Assembly (NCBI RefSeq): GCF_965196975.1
Contig: NZ_OZ239981.1
Location: forward strand, 5,766,001-5,830,000
Length of the DNA: 64,000 nucleotides
Direction of reading: 5' to 3'
From: Endozoicomonas sp965196975
GTDB taxonomy: Bacteria; Pseudomonadota; Gammaproteobacteria; Pseudomonadales; Endozoicomonadaceae
Made by a program: the position numbers and the translations under genes. The notes under the pieces were generated by a model. That model worked only from the letters and a program-made list of their open reading frames with translations. It made no database searches and had not been told where the DNA came from. The first letter of the stretch is position 1. Each line of letters starts with the position of its first letter. Shown here piece after piece: positions 1 to 8,990 of the stretch.

Positions 1-244
1 AGGTCTTCTATTAAAAATGTTGAAGATTTTTTATATTGCGCGTTGATTGTGCAGATTGTTCGTTTTGGCGTATAAAGTTTTGGAAAATGGATGAGAAATT
101 ATTGCCTTTGTTGAGCTATGATAGAGCCTTTAATCAGGGGCGTTCGTGCAGATATAAAGAGATCAATACGTATAATCTAAAGATAACCGGAAGATTACCC
201 GGGTTTCAGGGTTTTCCCATGCTTCCTTAAGATCGGAGATAGGT

Positions 245-3200
245 ATGTTCCAGGCGAAAGATGCATTCACAGCGGATGTTGTTGACCAGAAGCCATCAGA
301 TATCTGGCCAGTAATTTCTCCTCATTATGATGTTGATGAGGCTGCCTGGTTGCAGGAGCTGGTGGATATTCTGGATGCTCAATCCAGTGATTACTCTGTG
401 ATCGCCGCCAGGGCCACCCGAATGATTGAGCAGGTCAGGGAGAGTGATGATGGTATTCATATGATTGATGCCCTGTTGTTGCAATACAGCCTGGATACTC
501 GGGAGGGCATTTTGTTAATGTGCCTTGCAGAGGCCTTAATGCGAATTCCGGATAATCGAACGGCTGATGCCCTGATCCGAGACAAGCTAAGCGTGGCTGA
601 TTGGAAGCAGCATTTGAGTCAGAGCGACTCTCTTTTGGTGAATGCGTCTACCTGGGGGCTTTTGCTGACTGGCAAAGTGGTCAATCTGGATGCGGGAGAG
701 GACAGTTCAGCCGGTGGTGTGATCGGAAAACTGGTAAACCGGATGGGCGAACCGGTTATCCGTCAGGCGGTCAACCAGGCCATGAAGATTATGGGGCGCC
801 ATTTTGTATTGGGGCGAACGATTTCTGAGGCGCTGAAGAATGGTTTGAAACAGCGGGAAAAAGGGTACACCTACTCATTTGATATGCTGGGCGAATCGGC
901 CCTGACGATGGAGGATGCCAGGCGGTACCATGATGAATATCTGGCAGCCATCCGTGCAGTGGCGTCGGAGCCTGATCAGAAGAGCTCACCTCGGGCCGGT
1001 ATTTCCATCAAGCTTTCGGCACTCCACCCTCGCTATGAAGTTGCCCAGAAAGAGCGGGTATTCAAAGAGTTGGTGCCCGCTTTGCTGGATCTGGTCCGTG
1101 AGGCCAGGGCCGGCAATGTCGCTATCAATATGGATGCTGAAGAACAGGACCGTCACGAGCTGTTTCTGGAAGTGTTTGAGCGGGTGTATCGTCATCCGGA
1201 CAGCCGAGGCTGGGGTGGGCTTGGTCTGGTCATTCAGGCATACGGTAAACGTGCCCTGCCATCTTTATGCTGGCTTTCTGCCCTGGCAAGGGAACAGGGT
1301 GACCGAATTCCGGTTCGACTGGTGAAAGGGGCATACTGGGATAGTGAAATCAAACTTTGCCAGCAGCAGGGGCTACCCGGTTACCCTGTTTATACCCGCA
1401 AGGAATCGACCGATGTCGCTTATCTCGTATGTGCAAAATTTCTTCTGTCAGAACCAGTAAGAGATACATTATACCCTCAGTTTGCCAGCCATAATGCCCA
1501 CACCGTAGCCAGTGTTTTAACCATGGCAGAACAATTGAATGCCAGTGATTTCGAGTTTCAGCGCCTTCATGGTATGGGGGATGCGCTTTATAATCAGGTA
1601 CTTAATAATCATCGCCAGCCTGTTCGAATCTATGCCCCGGTGGGGAGCCACAAAGATTTGTTGCCCTATCTTGTTCGCCGGTTATTGGAAAATGGGGCAA
1701 ATTCATCGTTTGTTCATCGGTTGGTTGATGCCAAAACACCGGTTGCTTCATTGGTTCAGCACCCGGTTGAGACATTGAAAAACCGGGTCTGTTTTCAGAA
1801 CGATCAAATTGCCATGCCCCGGGATATTTACGGCCCTGAGCGCAAAAACTCACTGGGTGTGAATATTGATGTTGATAGTCAGTGGCAGCCATTTCATCAA
1901 ACCGTTAAGGGGTTTATGGCGCATGACTGGCATCAGGGACCATGGGTTAATGGTCAATCGGTTGTCCATACAAAGAATGCCACAGAGGGGACTGAAGTTT
2001 CCTGCCCTTATGACCGTGCTCAGCTGGCTGGCCATTTGAGCTGGAGTAGTGAAGATCAGGTAGAAGCTGCCATGGATGCTGCTGTCAGGGCATTTGACGC
2101 GTGGGATGCGACGCCTGCCGAACAAAGAGCCATATGCCTGGAAAGGCTTGCTGATCTGTTGGAAGAACATCGGGAAGAACTGGTTGCACTGTGCCATCGC
2201 GAAGCCGGTAAAACGCTGCATGATGCCATTGATGAGGTGCGCGAGGCTGTGGACTTCTGTCGTTATTATGCCAATCAGGCACGGGAAAAGTTCTCTTCAT
2301 CCAATGTAATGCCCGGACCTACTGGAGAGTCGAATGAGCTTCGGTTGTCCGGACGAGGTGTTTTTCTCTGTATCAGTCCCTGGAACTTTCCTCTGGCGAT
2401 TTTTCTTGGACAGGTCACTGCTGCACTGGCTGCAGGTAACACGGTGATCGCCAAACCAGCGGAACAGACCAGCCTTATTGCGGGTAGAGCGCTGGAGCTG
2501 ATGTTAGAGGCTGGTATACCGGGGGGGGCAATCCAGCTGCTGCCAGGCGATGGCCGCCAGATTGGAAGCCGTCTGGTCGCTGATCCACGAATTGCCGGGG
2601 TAGCGTTTACCGGCTCTACGGAAACCGCCCGGGTGATCAATCTGGCACTGGCTAACCGGCCTGGGCCTATTGTCCCTCTGGTTGCAGAAACCGGTGGTCA
2701 GAATGCGATGATAGTGGATTCTACTGCGCTTCCGGAACAGGTGGTTAAGGATGTACTTCTATCGGCTTTTGGCAGTGCCGGGCAACGATGTTCCGCCTTG
2801 AGAGTCCTCTATGTACAGAAAGATATTGCTGATCGGATTATTGATCTATTGCGGGGTGCCATGAAGGAGTTGTCGATTGGTAACCCAAGTCTGCACTCAA
2901 CGGATATTGGTCCTGTTATTGATGAAGGCGCTCGTCAGTCCCTTAATAATCACATTGAACGCATGAAGAAAGAGGCAACGTTACTGGCTGAGTGTGAGCT
3001 GTCGGCAGAGTGTGCTAATGGTACGTTTATTGCGCCGGTTGCTTTTGAAATTGATCATATTGATCAGCTTGAGAAGGAACACTTTGGTCCTGTTCTTCAT
3101 GTTATTCGTTATGATGCAAAGCAGTTGCCTGAAGTCATCGATCAGATCAACAGCACAGGCTATGGCTTAACCCTCGGAATTCACAGTCGTAATGAAGTGA

Positions 3201-3436
3201 CGGCAACGTTTATCGAAGAGCGGGTTAAGGTAGGGAATATTTATATCAACCGCAACCAGACGGGTGCTGTGGTCGGGGTGCAGCCTTTTGGTGGGCAGGG
3301 GTTATCCGGAACGGGTCCTAAGGCGGGTGGGCCTCACTATCTTCAGAGGTTTGCGACTGAGCAGACGCTGTCGATAAATACAACGGCTGTGGGTGGGAAT
3401 GCCACGCTGTTATCTTTGGGGAGTGAGTCTCTATAA
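245..3436 (+). CDS. putA: Bifunctional proline dehydrogenase / P5C dehydrogenase PutA
   Basis: PutA oxidises proline to glutamate in two steps, with FAD in the proline dehydrogenase domain and NAD in the aldehyde dehydrogenase domain. The 1063-residue protein shows the PRODH signature RLVKGAYWDSEIK near residue 357. The dehydrogenase part has ISPWNFPLA near 710, ETGGQN near 815 and the catalytic Cys in GQRCSAL near 848. It is about 250 residues shorter than E. coli PutA and begins without the N-terminal ribbon-helix-helix DNA-binding domain. It therefore looks like an enzyme-only form that cannot repress its own promoter. A GGAG sequence lies 7 nt before the ATG. The gene stands alone and converges on pilB. 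Confidence 0.96.
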   Translation: MFQAKDAFTADVVDQKPSDIWPVISPHYDVDEAAWLQELVDILDAQSSDYSVIAARATRMIEQVRESDDGIHMIDALLLQYSLDTREGILLMCLAEALMRIPDNRTADALIRDKLSVADWKQHLSQSDSLLVNASTWGLLLTGKVVNLDAGEDSSAGGVIGKLVNRMGEPVIRQAVNQAMKIMGRHFVLGRTISEALKNGLKQREKGYTYSFDMLGESALTMEDARRYHDEYLAAIRAVASEPDQKSSPRAGISIKLSALHPRYEVAQKERVFKELVPALLDLVREARAGNVAINMDAEEQDRHELFLEVFERVYRHPDSRGWGGLGLVIQAYGKRALPSLCWLSALAREQGDRIPVRLVKGAYWDSEIKLCQQQGLPGYPVYTRKESTDVAYLVCAKFLLSEPVRDTLYPQFASHNAHTVASVLTMAEQLNASDFEFQRLHGMGDALYNQVLNNHRQPVRIYAPVGSHKDLLPYLVRRLLENGANSSFVHRLVDAKTPVASLVQHPVETLKNRVCFQNDQIAMPRDIYGPERKNSLGVNIDVDSQWQPFHQTVKGFMAHDWHQGPWVNGQSVVHTKNATEGTEVSCPYDRAQLAGHLSWSSEDQVEAAMDAAVRAFDAWDATPAEQRAICLERLADLLEEHREELVALCHREAGKTLHDAIDEVREAVDFCRYYANQAREKFSSSNVMPGPTGESNELRLSGRGVFLCISPWNFPLAIFLGQVTAALAAGNTVIAKPAEQTSLIAGRALELMLEAGIPGGAIQLLPGDGRQIGSRLVADPRIAGVAFTGSTETARVINLALANRPGPIVPLVAETGGQNAMIVDSTALPEQVVKDVLLSAFGSAGQRCSALRVLYVQKDIADRIIDLLRGAMKELSIGNPSLHSTDIGPVIDEGARQSLNNHIERMKKEATLLAECELSAECANGTFIAPVAFEIDHIDQLEKEHFGPVLHVIRYDAKQLPEVIDQINSTGYGLTLGIHSRNEVTATFIEERVKVGNIYINRNQTGAVVGVQPFGGQGLSGTGPKAGGPHYLQRFATEQTLSINTTAVGGNATLLSLGSESL

Positions 3437-3452
3437 GCATGGAAAAACCAGA

Positions 3453-3477
3453 TGCCGGTTTGGTGGTAGCACCGGCA
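3453..3477. terminator. Possible hairpin between putA and pilB
   Basis: A perfect 7-bp inverted repeat (TGCCGGT / ACCGGCA) with an 11-nt loop lies in the 60-bp gap between the convergent putA and pilB genes. There is no clear T-run, so termination is an inference from position. Confidence 0.35.
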
Positions 3478-3496
3478 CTTCATGGTTTATTTGAGG

Positions 3497-5203
3497 TCAA
3501 TCCTGTGTGACCCGATTGACCTCTTCGAGACTGGTAACGCCTTGCAGGGCCTTGAGCAGTCCGGATTGACGAAGGTTATTGAAACCTTCTTTTTCGGCCT
3601 GTTCTGAAATTTGCAGGGAGTTACCTTCTTCCATAATGATCTGCTGCATCCCGGGCGTGATGGCAACGACCTCATAAATCCCTACACGGCCTTTGTAGCC
3701 ATTGTTGCAGTTATCACATCCCTTCGGTCCATAGATTTCAGCGGTGGCTGCCTGCTCTTCAGTAAAGCCTTCCTCAAGCAGCGTTTCCTTTGGAACCTGG
3801 ATTTTCGTTTTACAATTGCTGCATAAACGTCTGGCCAGACGCTGGGCAATAATCAAGCTGACCGACGTTGCAATGTTAAATGAGGGGACACCCATGTTCT
3901 GCAAACGGGTCAGGGTTTCTGCCGCGCTGTTGGTGTGAAGGGTGGACAGTACCATGTGACCGGTCTGTGCGGCTTTTATGGCGATATTCGCTGTTTCCAG
4001 GTCTCGTATCTCACCCACCATAATGATGTCTGGATCCTGACGCAGGAAGGCTCTCAATGCTTGACTGAAGTCCATGCCCTGTTTGGGGTTTACGTTGACC
4101 TGGTTAATCCCTTCCAGGTTAATCTCTACCGGGTCTTCCGCCGTGGAGATGTTTCTTTCAGGCGTATTGAGAATATTCAAGCCAGTATAGAGTGATACCG
4201 TTTTTCCCGAGCCGGTTGGGCCTGTGACCAGTATCATTCCCTGTGGCTGATGAAGTGCCGTCATGTACATGGACTTCTGGACTTCTTCATAACCCAGGGC
4301 ATCAATCCCCATTTTGGCACTGGAAGGATCAAGAATACGCAGTACGATTTTTTCACCCCACAAGGTGGGTAGCGTGTTCACACGGAAGTCAATGGCTTTG
4401 GTTTTCGACAGTTTCATTTTAATCCGGCCATCCTGAGGCTTTCTGCGCTCAGATATATCCATGGCGGACATGATTTTTAAACGGGATGCTATTCTTGGCC
4501 CTAATGAGACTGGTGGCCGGGTAACCTCATGGAGTATGCCGTCGGTTCGAAATCGAACACGATACGCTTTTTCATAAGGCTCAAAATGAAGGTCTGATGA
4601 TCCGCCTTTAATGGCAGAGAGGAGCATTTTGTTAACGAATTTTACGACGGGCGTGTCATCTTCACCGCCGCCCTGAACATCTTCTGGTCCATCATCAACA
4701 GCACTGACTTCGAGATCTTCCAGCTCACCAAACTCATCTCCCCCAAGGTCCGCCAGTGCCTGGCCCGTATCGTCCAGAGAGGCTTCCATCATCTTTTCCA
4801 GCAGAGCAGGTTCCGCCAGAATGGAATGGATCGTGAGGCCTGTGTTGAAACGAATCTCGTCAAGTCCCTGGTGATTGGAAGGGTCAGAAATGGCAACAAA
4901 CAGATGGGAGCCCCGTTTAATCAGCGGGAGAGCATGATGTTTGCGGACCAGCTTTTCCTGAACAAGGTCTTTGGCAAAGTGCTCTTTGTCAAAGGCGCTC
5001 AGGTCGATAACCGGAAGACCAAACTCTTCGGCAGTAGCCAGCATCAGGGCTTTTGCATCGACCAGTTTTTTTTCCAGAAGATATCGGGAAAGGGGTTTAT
5101 TGGCCTTGGCCGCAGCCGCCTCCGCTTCATGAATGGCGGCTTCATCCATCAGTTGGTCGGCCAGCAGGCGGGCAGCCAGCCCGGTCAGAGGTTTATTTGC
5201 CAT
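3497..5203 (-). CDS. pilB: Type IV pilus assembly ATPase PilB
   Basis: PilB is the cytoplasmic hexameric ATPase that powers type IV pilus extension. The 568-residue protein has an N-terminal GspE/MshE-type domain (about residues 1-150), a Walker A motif GPTGSGKT near residue 330, and the zinc tetracysteine pattern CSNC...CDNC of the PilB/GspE family near the C terminus. The open frame continues upstream to a TTG at 5332. I chose the ATG at 5203 because the protein then starts MANKPLTGLAARLL, as PilB homologues do, with normal length. pilC and pilD, its usual neighbours, are absent here; two pilin genes lie 1 and 3.3 kb upstream on the other strand. Confidence 0.93.
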   Translation of the reverse strand: MANKPLTGLAARLLADQLMDEAAIHEAEAAAAKANKPLSRYLLEKKLVDAKALMLATAEEFGLPVIDLSAFDKEHFAKDLVQEKLVRKHHALPLIKRGSHLFVAISDPSNHQGLDEIRFNTGLTIHSILAEPALLEKMMEASLDDTGQALADLGGDEFGELEDLEVSAVDDGPEDVQGGGEDDTPVVKFVNKMLLSAIKGGSSDLHFEPYEKAYRVRFRTDGILHEVTRPPVSLGPRIASRLKIMSAMDISERRKPQDGRIKMKLSKTKAIDFRVNTLPTLWGEKIVLRILDPSSAKMGIDALGYEEVQKSMYMTALHQPQGMILVTGPTGSGKTVSLYTGLNILNTPERNISTAEDPVEINLEGINQVNVNPKQGMDFSQALRAFLRQDPDIIMVGEIRDLETANIAIKAAQTGHMVLSTLHTNSAAETLTRLQNMGVPSFNIATSVSLIIAQRLARRLCSNCKTKIQVPKETLLEEGFTEEQAATAEIYGPKGCDNCNNGYKGRVGIYEVVAITPGMQQIIMEEGNSLQISEQAEKEGFNNLRQSGLLKALQGVTSLEEVNRVTQD

Positions 5204-5293
5204 AACCCGTGTCTGTCCATAGGAATGAAATTCTTTGTCAGGAGCCTGTTGGGGGTAGCCGACCGTAGCGAGAAACAGTCCGGTTTGAGTCAG

Positions 5294-5350
5294 TTTTAAT
5301 ACTGCTTGGAGGCGAATAGTGGTTCTATTCAACGAAAAGCAGTATTAAAA
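5294..5350 (-). other. Variable-stem, conserved-loop hairpin (copy 1), upstream of pilB
   Basis: A 14-bp perfect stem (5294-5307 with 5337-5350) encloses a 29-nt loop containing GAGGCGAATAGTGGTTCTATT on the plus strand. The same loop recurs at 23505-23531 inside a stem of unrelated sequence. The element lies about 90 nt upstream of the pilB start. Read in the sense of pilB the loop core is AATAGAACCACTATTC. I do not recognise it as a named family; it could be an RNA leader structure or a small mobile or repeat element. Confidence 0.7.
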
Positions 5351-5506
5351 ATGGCCAAATCCGGCTTTTTCGCAGTAGGTCAGTGGTAAGCTCAACAGGC
5401 TCCTTCAATAATATATCAGCATAAATGGCGGATAGTTAAGGGGTTTGTTCTGGATTAACCGCAGTGATCACACCGTAGGCAAAGCAAGAGATGCATTGTT
5501 TGGATC

Positions 5507-5534
5507 CCGTTCCCACGCGAAGGATGGGAGCGAG
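5507..5534 (+). repeat. REP-like sequence (outlying copy)
   Basis: CGTTCCCACGC followed by ATGGGAGCGAG matches the arms of the REP sequences around the RAYT gene 1-2 kb downstream. The central palindrome is degenerate here. Confidence 0.6.
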
Positions 5535-5715
5535 AGCGAGTAAAAATCGATGGTCTAGCACAGTAAAAATGTGTACTGGTTGACATAGGCCAACGGGTAC
5601 GCGTAAAGCTACTTGAGAGGCTGTGATTGCCGTGATATTGTTGCGAACGTACTCATTCTGTTGGATAAAAATACGTCAGTATGTAGATGATTTCCGGCAG
5701 GAGAAACAGGAGGTT

Positions 5716-5874
5716 ATACCAGTCAAATTATCTAAACCCGTTATGAGCATGACGGGCTGAAGTGTAAGACAAGGCGAAGTGACGAGTCATAGCAGAGCTA
5801 TGATGAGGAGCTTCAACGAAGGATGGCACTTCAGACAGTCGGCGCAATAGGGATTTAGAAAATGCGACTGGTAT
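5716..5874. repeat. MITE-like element, 159 bp, with about 24-bp imperfect terminal inverted repeats
   Basis: The element begins ATACCAGTCAAATTATCTAA and ends with the inverted equivalent TAGAAAATGCGACTGGTAT; the outer 9 bp are perfect. The inside has nested symmetry, including CATAGC-AGA-GCTATG. It has no coding capacity. No clear target duplication is visible, and there is no second full copy in this window. Confidence 0.6.
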
Positions 5875-6212
5875 CGGCAGGGCTGTTACAGAATCGCAGG
5901 ATAGTTAAAAAGAAGAAGTGGGAAGTGTCATCGGCCGGTACTCAACCGGGTTCATCTCTATGTCATCTTTTTCCGTCACTCTTTGGCGCTCACTGTATTT
6001 TTGCAACCGTCTTGAAGAGGCCGTCGGTGGCTTAGCGGGTTGTTGTGTTTGTTTATCAGGCATACGACTACAGGTGCTTCAGACAGGCTCTTGAAATGTG
6101 TTCAGGGAACGGACGACAGCAGGTACACAAACTTCTGGTGCCTTAAGTAGGCATTCTTGTTTATAAACAGTTGCCTATGAAGGCTTTTTTACGTTCCTGG
6201 GGGACAGGTAAG

Positions 6213-6710
6213 ATGAAAAAACAACAGGGTTTTACTCTGATCGAATTGATGATCGCTGTAGCGATTATCGGTATTCTGGCGGCTGTGGCGATTCCGCAAT
6301 ATCAGAGTTATGTCGGCAGGTCTAATGTTGCTGCTGCTGTCGCTACAGTATCTGCAACAAAAACACCTATAGAAGACTTTATTATGCGCTACGGAGCGTT
6401 TCCTGATGGAACTACAGCAGCAGAAGCTGCTGTTGGGAACCCAGGAGACAACAATTACAAACCGGCAGTTATTGGAGAAAAGCTTGAAGACTTGGGCTTG
6501 TCTCAGCCAACCTTCGGGGAGATGGTTCTGTCAGAAGATACTTCAAATCCAGGAGCAGGATCAATCACTGTTACCTTTAACTCAGGTAACCCAGGTGTGA
6601 ATGGTAGGAAAGTGCAGTTTGCACGAGATAAAGAAGGGACGTGGGCTTGCAAATCATCAGCTGACCAAGAATATGTTGATAAGAGCTGTGCACACGTAGC
6701 AAGTCTATGA
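6213..6710 (+). CDS. pilA: Type IV pilin (PilA-like), first copy
   Basis: This is a major or minor subunit of the type IV pilus. The 165-residue prepilin starts MKKQQG and is predicted to be cut by prepilin peptidase before FTLIELMIAVAIIGILAAVA, with Glu5 of the mature protein present. A Cys pair near the C terminus (WACKSS...KSCAH) fits the pilin disulphide loop. The frame opens earlier at 6171, but the ATG at 6213 follows GGGACAGGTAAG and gives the normal short leader. The head region is nearly identical to the second pilin at 8487, while the tails differ. A REP sequence begins directly after the stop codon and may stabilise the mRNA 3' end. Confidence 0.93.
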   Translation: MKKQQGFTLIELMIAVAIIGILAAVAIPQYQSYVGRSNVAAAVATVSATKTPIEDFIMRYGAFPDGTTAAEAAVGNPGDNNYKPAVIGEKLEDLGLSQPTFGEMVLSEDTSNPGAGSITVTFNSGNPGVNGRKVQFARDKEGTWACKSSADQEYVDKSCAHVASL

Positions 6711-6811
6711 CCTCGTTCCCACGCTCTGGCGTGGGACCGCCCACCGGTCTCTCCATAAACTGAAGAGCCAGCGGAAAGGCTGGACGCTCCCACGCAGAGC
6801 ATGGGAGCGAG
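6711..6811. repeat. REP pair (BIME 1)
   Basis: Two oppositely oriented REP hairpins. The first is TCCCACGC-TCTG-GCGTGGGA at 6717-6736; the second, at 6786-6811, has CTCCCACGC and GCATGGGAG arms. They are separated by about 45 bp. The pair sits directly between the pilin stop and the RAYT region. Confidence 0.8.
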
Positions 6812-6819
6812 TGGGGTGA

Positions 6820-6935
6820 CCTTGTTCCCACGCACCGGCGTGGGAATGCCTACCCCAACTCCCTACAAAACACCGACTACAGAAAAGTCTGCGGACTCCC
6901 GTATGCATTCCCATGCGGAGCATGGGAATGAGGGG
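6820..6935. repeat. REP pair (BIME 2)
   Basis: A second inverted pair of REP hairpins: TTCCCACGC-ACCG-GCGTGGGAA (6820-6850) and TTCCCATGC-GGA-GCATGGGAA (6904-6935). Together with the copies at 6711-6811 and 7587-7620 they flank the RAYT gene. This is the arrangement expected for REP sequences and their cognate transposase. Confidence 0.8.
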
Positions 6936-7050
6936 GACAACTCAGGCGCTGTTCCTCCATCACCGTTGAAGGTTTGACTTTTACCACAGGAACTCTTCTT
7001 ACATTCTTTAGTCCTATGATCGTTACTTGTCATAAACGTAAGGTCAGTCA

Positions 7051-7584
7051 ATGGGGCGCAGCCGTTATACATTCACTCAGCCCGATAAACCTCACTTCCT
7101 TACCCTTACTGTGCTTCATTGGATACCGGTATTTACCCGTCAGAACACAGTCACCATTTTATTGGACTCCCTGCGTTGGCTGATGAAAGATGACTTCCGG
7201 CTTTATGCTTATGTGATACTGGAAAACCATCTTCATTTGTTAGCTCAAAGCCCGCAGTTGGATAAAGACATCGCCCGCTTCAAGTCATATACGGCAAGGC
7301 TACTGATTGATTATTTGCAGCAGCGCAAGGTCAGAACCATTCTGGAGCAGCTGGCTTTTTATAAGAAGAAACATAAGGCAGACAGGGCGCTACAGTTCTG
7401 GCAGGAAGGTGCTCATCCAGAGTTGATTGTTGATCAATCTATGATGATTCAGAAGATAGATTATATTCATCAAAATCCGGTTAAGCATGGCTATGTAGAT
7501 TTGCCAGAGCATTGGCGTTATTCGAGTGCCCGGAATTACGTTGGGAGAAAAGACTCTTTATTGGATGTGACTATGACTTGGTGA
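7051..7584 (+). CDS. REP-associated tyrosine transposase (RAYT, IS200/Y1-like)
   Basis: A 177-residue Y1-type HUH nuclease domain protein. The HUH motif is in ENHLHLLAQ near residue 60, and the family signature YIHQNPVKHGYV followed by W-x-SSA lies near residues 135-155. RAYTs are single-copy domesticated relatives of IS200/IS605 transposases that nick and join REP sequences. The flanking REP pairs (6711-6935 and 7587-7620) match that role. The gene separates the two pilin genes, so its arrival may have split a former pilin pair. The start ATG has AAGG about 8 nt upstream. Confidence 0.9.
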   Translation: MGRSRYTFTQPDKPHFLTLTVLHWIPVFTRQNTVTILLDSLRWLMKDDFRLYAYVILENHLHLLAQSPQLDKDIARFKSYTARLLIDYLQQRKVRTILEQLAFYKKKHKADRALQFWQEGAHPELIVDQSMMIQKIDYIHQNPVKHGYVDLPEHWRYSSARNYVGRKDSLLDVTMTW

Positions 7585-7586
7585 TG

Positions 7587-7620
7587 GCATGCGTTCCCAC
7601 GCAGAGCGTGGGAACGAGGT
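7587..7620 (+). repeat. REP sequence downstream of the RAYT gene
   Basis: GTTCCCACGC-AGA-GCGTGGGAAC followed by GAGG, directly after the RAYT stop codon. This is the most symmetrical REP copy of the set. Confidence 0.8.
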
Positions 7621-7639
7621 GGAAGCAATTGGGATATGA

Positions 7640-8104
7640 TTAATTTATTTCTATCTGCCTTACCGCAAGTTTCGTCGGCAGTAGTCCTTTGAAGAGAAAG
7701 GTTTCTTCACTTACTCCATGCTCATACTGTACTTCATACAGCATGGTAAAAGGTAATCCATCATTGCTATTTAGCCAGTCACTGTAGCTGGAGAACCAAC
7801 CGAGGTAGCGATGGTTCTGATAGTCCCCCAGTTCTCTGGCCAGCAAGGGTTTGTAGGTTTCTCTGTGTTGGCCTGACGCGGTGATCCAGTGATCTTTCGT
7901 TCTAATGATCAGCGCGGCTTCATTGGTTAAGTGAGAGCTCATGGCTAAATTGGCAAAATAGTCGTCGACTTTCTGCTGATAAAAGAACTGAAGACTGATA
8001 AAACCGGTAATCAGGGCTGATAACGCAATGATGGACAGTATGCCAACCCGGGATAGCCACGAGCCTAGTTTGTTACTTACCAGCGTCTTATTGGTGATTG
8101 CCAT
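7640..8104 (-). CDS. Hypothetical single-pass membrane protein
   Basis: I do not recognise this 154-residue protein. It has one hydrophobic segment near residues 21-42 (ILSIIALSALITGFISL) after a short basic N-terminus, so the rest (from about residue 43) should face the periplasm. The ATG is preceded by AGGA at a suitable distance. It lies between the RAYT and the second pilin gene on the opposite strand. A link to pilus biology is only positional. Confidence 0.6.
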   Translation of the reverse strand: MAITNKTLVSNKLGSWLSRVGILSIIALSALITGFISLQFFYQQKVDDYFANLAMSSHLTNEAALIIRTKDHWITASGQHRETYKPLLARELGDYQNHRYLGWFSSYSDWLNSNDGLPFTMLYEVQYEHGVSEETFLFKGLLPTKLAVRQIEIN

Positions 8105-8486
8105 TGCAGCTTTTCCTAATCATTTTTGCCTGAAAAACGTCATTACTTTGGCTATCGGACGAATGGCAAAAAAGAATAGCTGATGTGTCAAAAAAGGAGT
8201 GGCTGGCTCTATTTCATGATCAGCTGTCGCACAACGAATAACTATTAAATGGATGGAATTTTATATTTGTTTTACAAAACAATGAGTAAGGCTGGTTTCT
8301 CTGTGGTTTCTTAAAATCAGTGGTTCCTCGATGTTGACCTGGCTAATGGTCTTTTATAGAAACACGAACTTCATTATTTCTGATTTTAACTACTCTAATA
8401 TTTAAAGGGCTGTAGGACGGTGCCGACAGATTGAGTAATGGACTTCAGCGAACTGGCAAAGAAACTCATTGGTCGAGGAACATATT
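8105..8486. other. Intergenic region upstream of the second pilin gene
   Basis: About 380 A/T-rich bases between two divergent genes. I see no repeat or gene here. It should hold the promoters of both genes and a leader for the pilin mRNA. Confidence 0.5.
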
Positions 8487-8978
8487 ATGAAGACAAGGAT
8501 GTCGGAAATCCGTAAAACATCAGGTTTCACCCTGATCGAATTGATGATCGTTGTGGCAATCATCGGTATTCTGGCTGCAGTGGCGATTCCGCAGTATCAG
8601 GCATACACACGAAATGCGACAGCGCAGGCGGCATTAAGTGAAGTTAAATCTTACCAGACAGCCATCGCAGTTTGTGCCCAGACAAGAACCATTCAGAACT
8701 GCACCCTTACAGTAGCGGGAACTGCAACTCCAGTTCCAGCAGCAGCGGGTGTTGTCACTGAGGGAACCTATTCGAATGACGCTTATGCTGAGCTCATTGT
8801 TACTCCTGCCGGTTCATTTGGTTCACAAACCCTGATATTCAGATCGGATGCAGCAGGGAATAACTGGGCAATGTCTTGTAATAATGGTGGTACCACTACA
8901 GCTAATAACTTATGTGCTACCGATGCCGTTACAGGTAGCCCTCTGTGGAATGGTAACTCTGCTGGTGGTGGTTTCTAA
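8487..8978 (+). CDS. pilA: Type IV pilin (PilA-like), second copy
   Basis: A 163-residue prepilin with leader MKTRMSEIRKTSG cut before FTLIELMIVVAIIGILAAVA. The mature protein has two Cys pairs, one in the alpha-beta loop (VCAQTRTIQNC) and one near the C terminus (MSCNNG...NNLC). I chose the ATG at 8487 because GAGGAA lies 6 nt upstream; a TTG at 8469 also opens the frame. The C-terminal half is rich in Ala, Thr and Gly. It is clearly a paralogue of the gene at 6213. Which of the two is the major pilin cannot be told from sequence. Confidence 0.93.
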   Translation: MKTRMSEIRKTSGFTLIELMIVVAIIGILAAVAIPQYQAYTRNATAQAALSEVKSYQTAIAVCAQTRTIQNCTLTVAGTATPVPAAAGVVTEGTYSNDAYAELIVTPAGSFGSQTLIFRSDAAGNNWAMSCNNGGTTTANNLCATDAVTGSPLWNGNSAGGGF

Positions 8979-8990
8979 ACGTAGGAATGT

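Larger units (their letters stand above)
5351..6170. other. Long intergenic region between pilB and the first pilin gene
   Basis: About 820 bp without a convincing gene. It contains a REP-like sequence (5507-5534) and a 159-bp MITE-like element (5716-5874), annotated separately. The rest presumably holds the pilB and pilin promoters, but I could not place a sigma-54 or sigma-70 promoter with confidence. Confidence 0.6.

Noticed and set aside
36..230. A 64-codon open frame before putA
   Set aside because: No Shine-Dalgarno sequence or family; probably the putA leader region.
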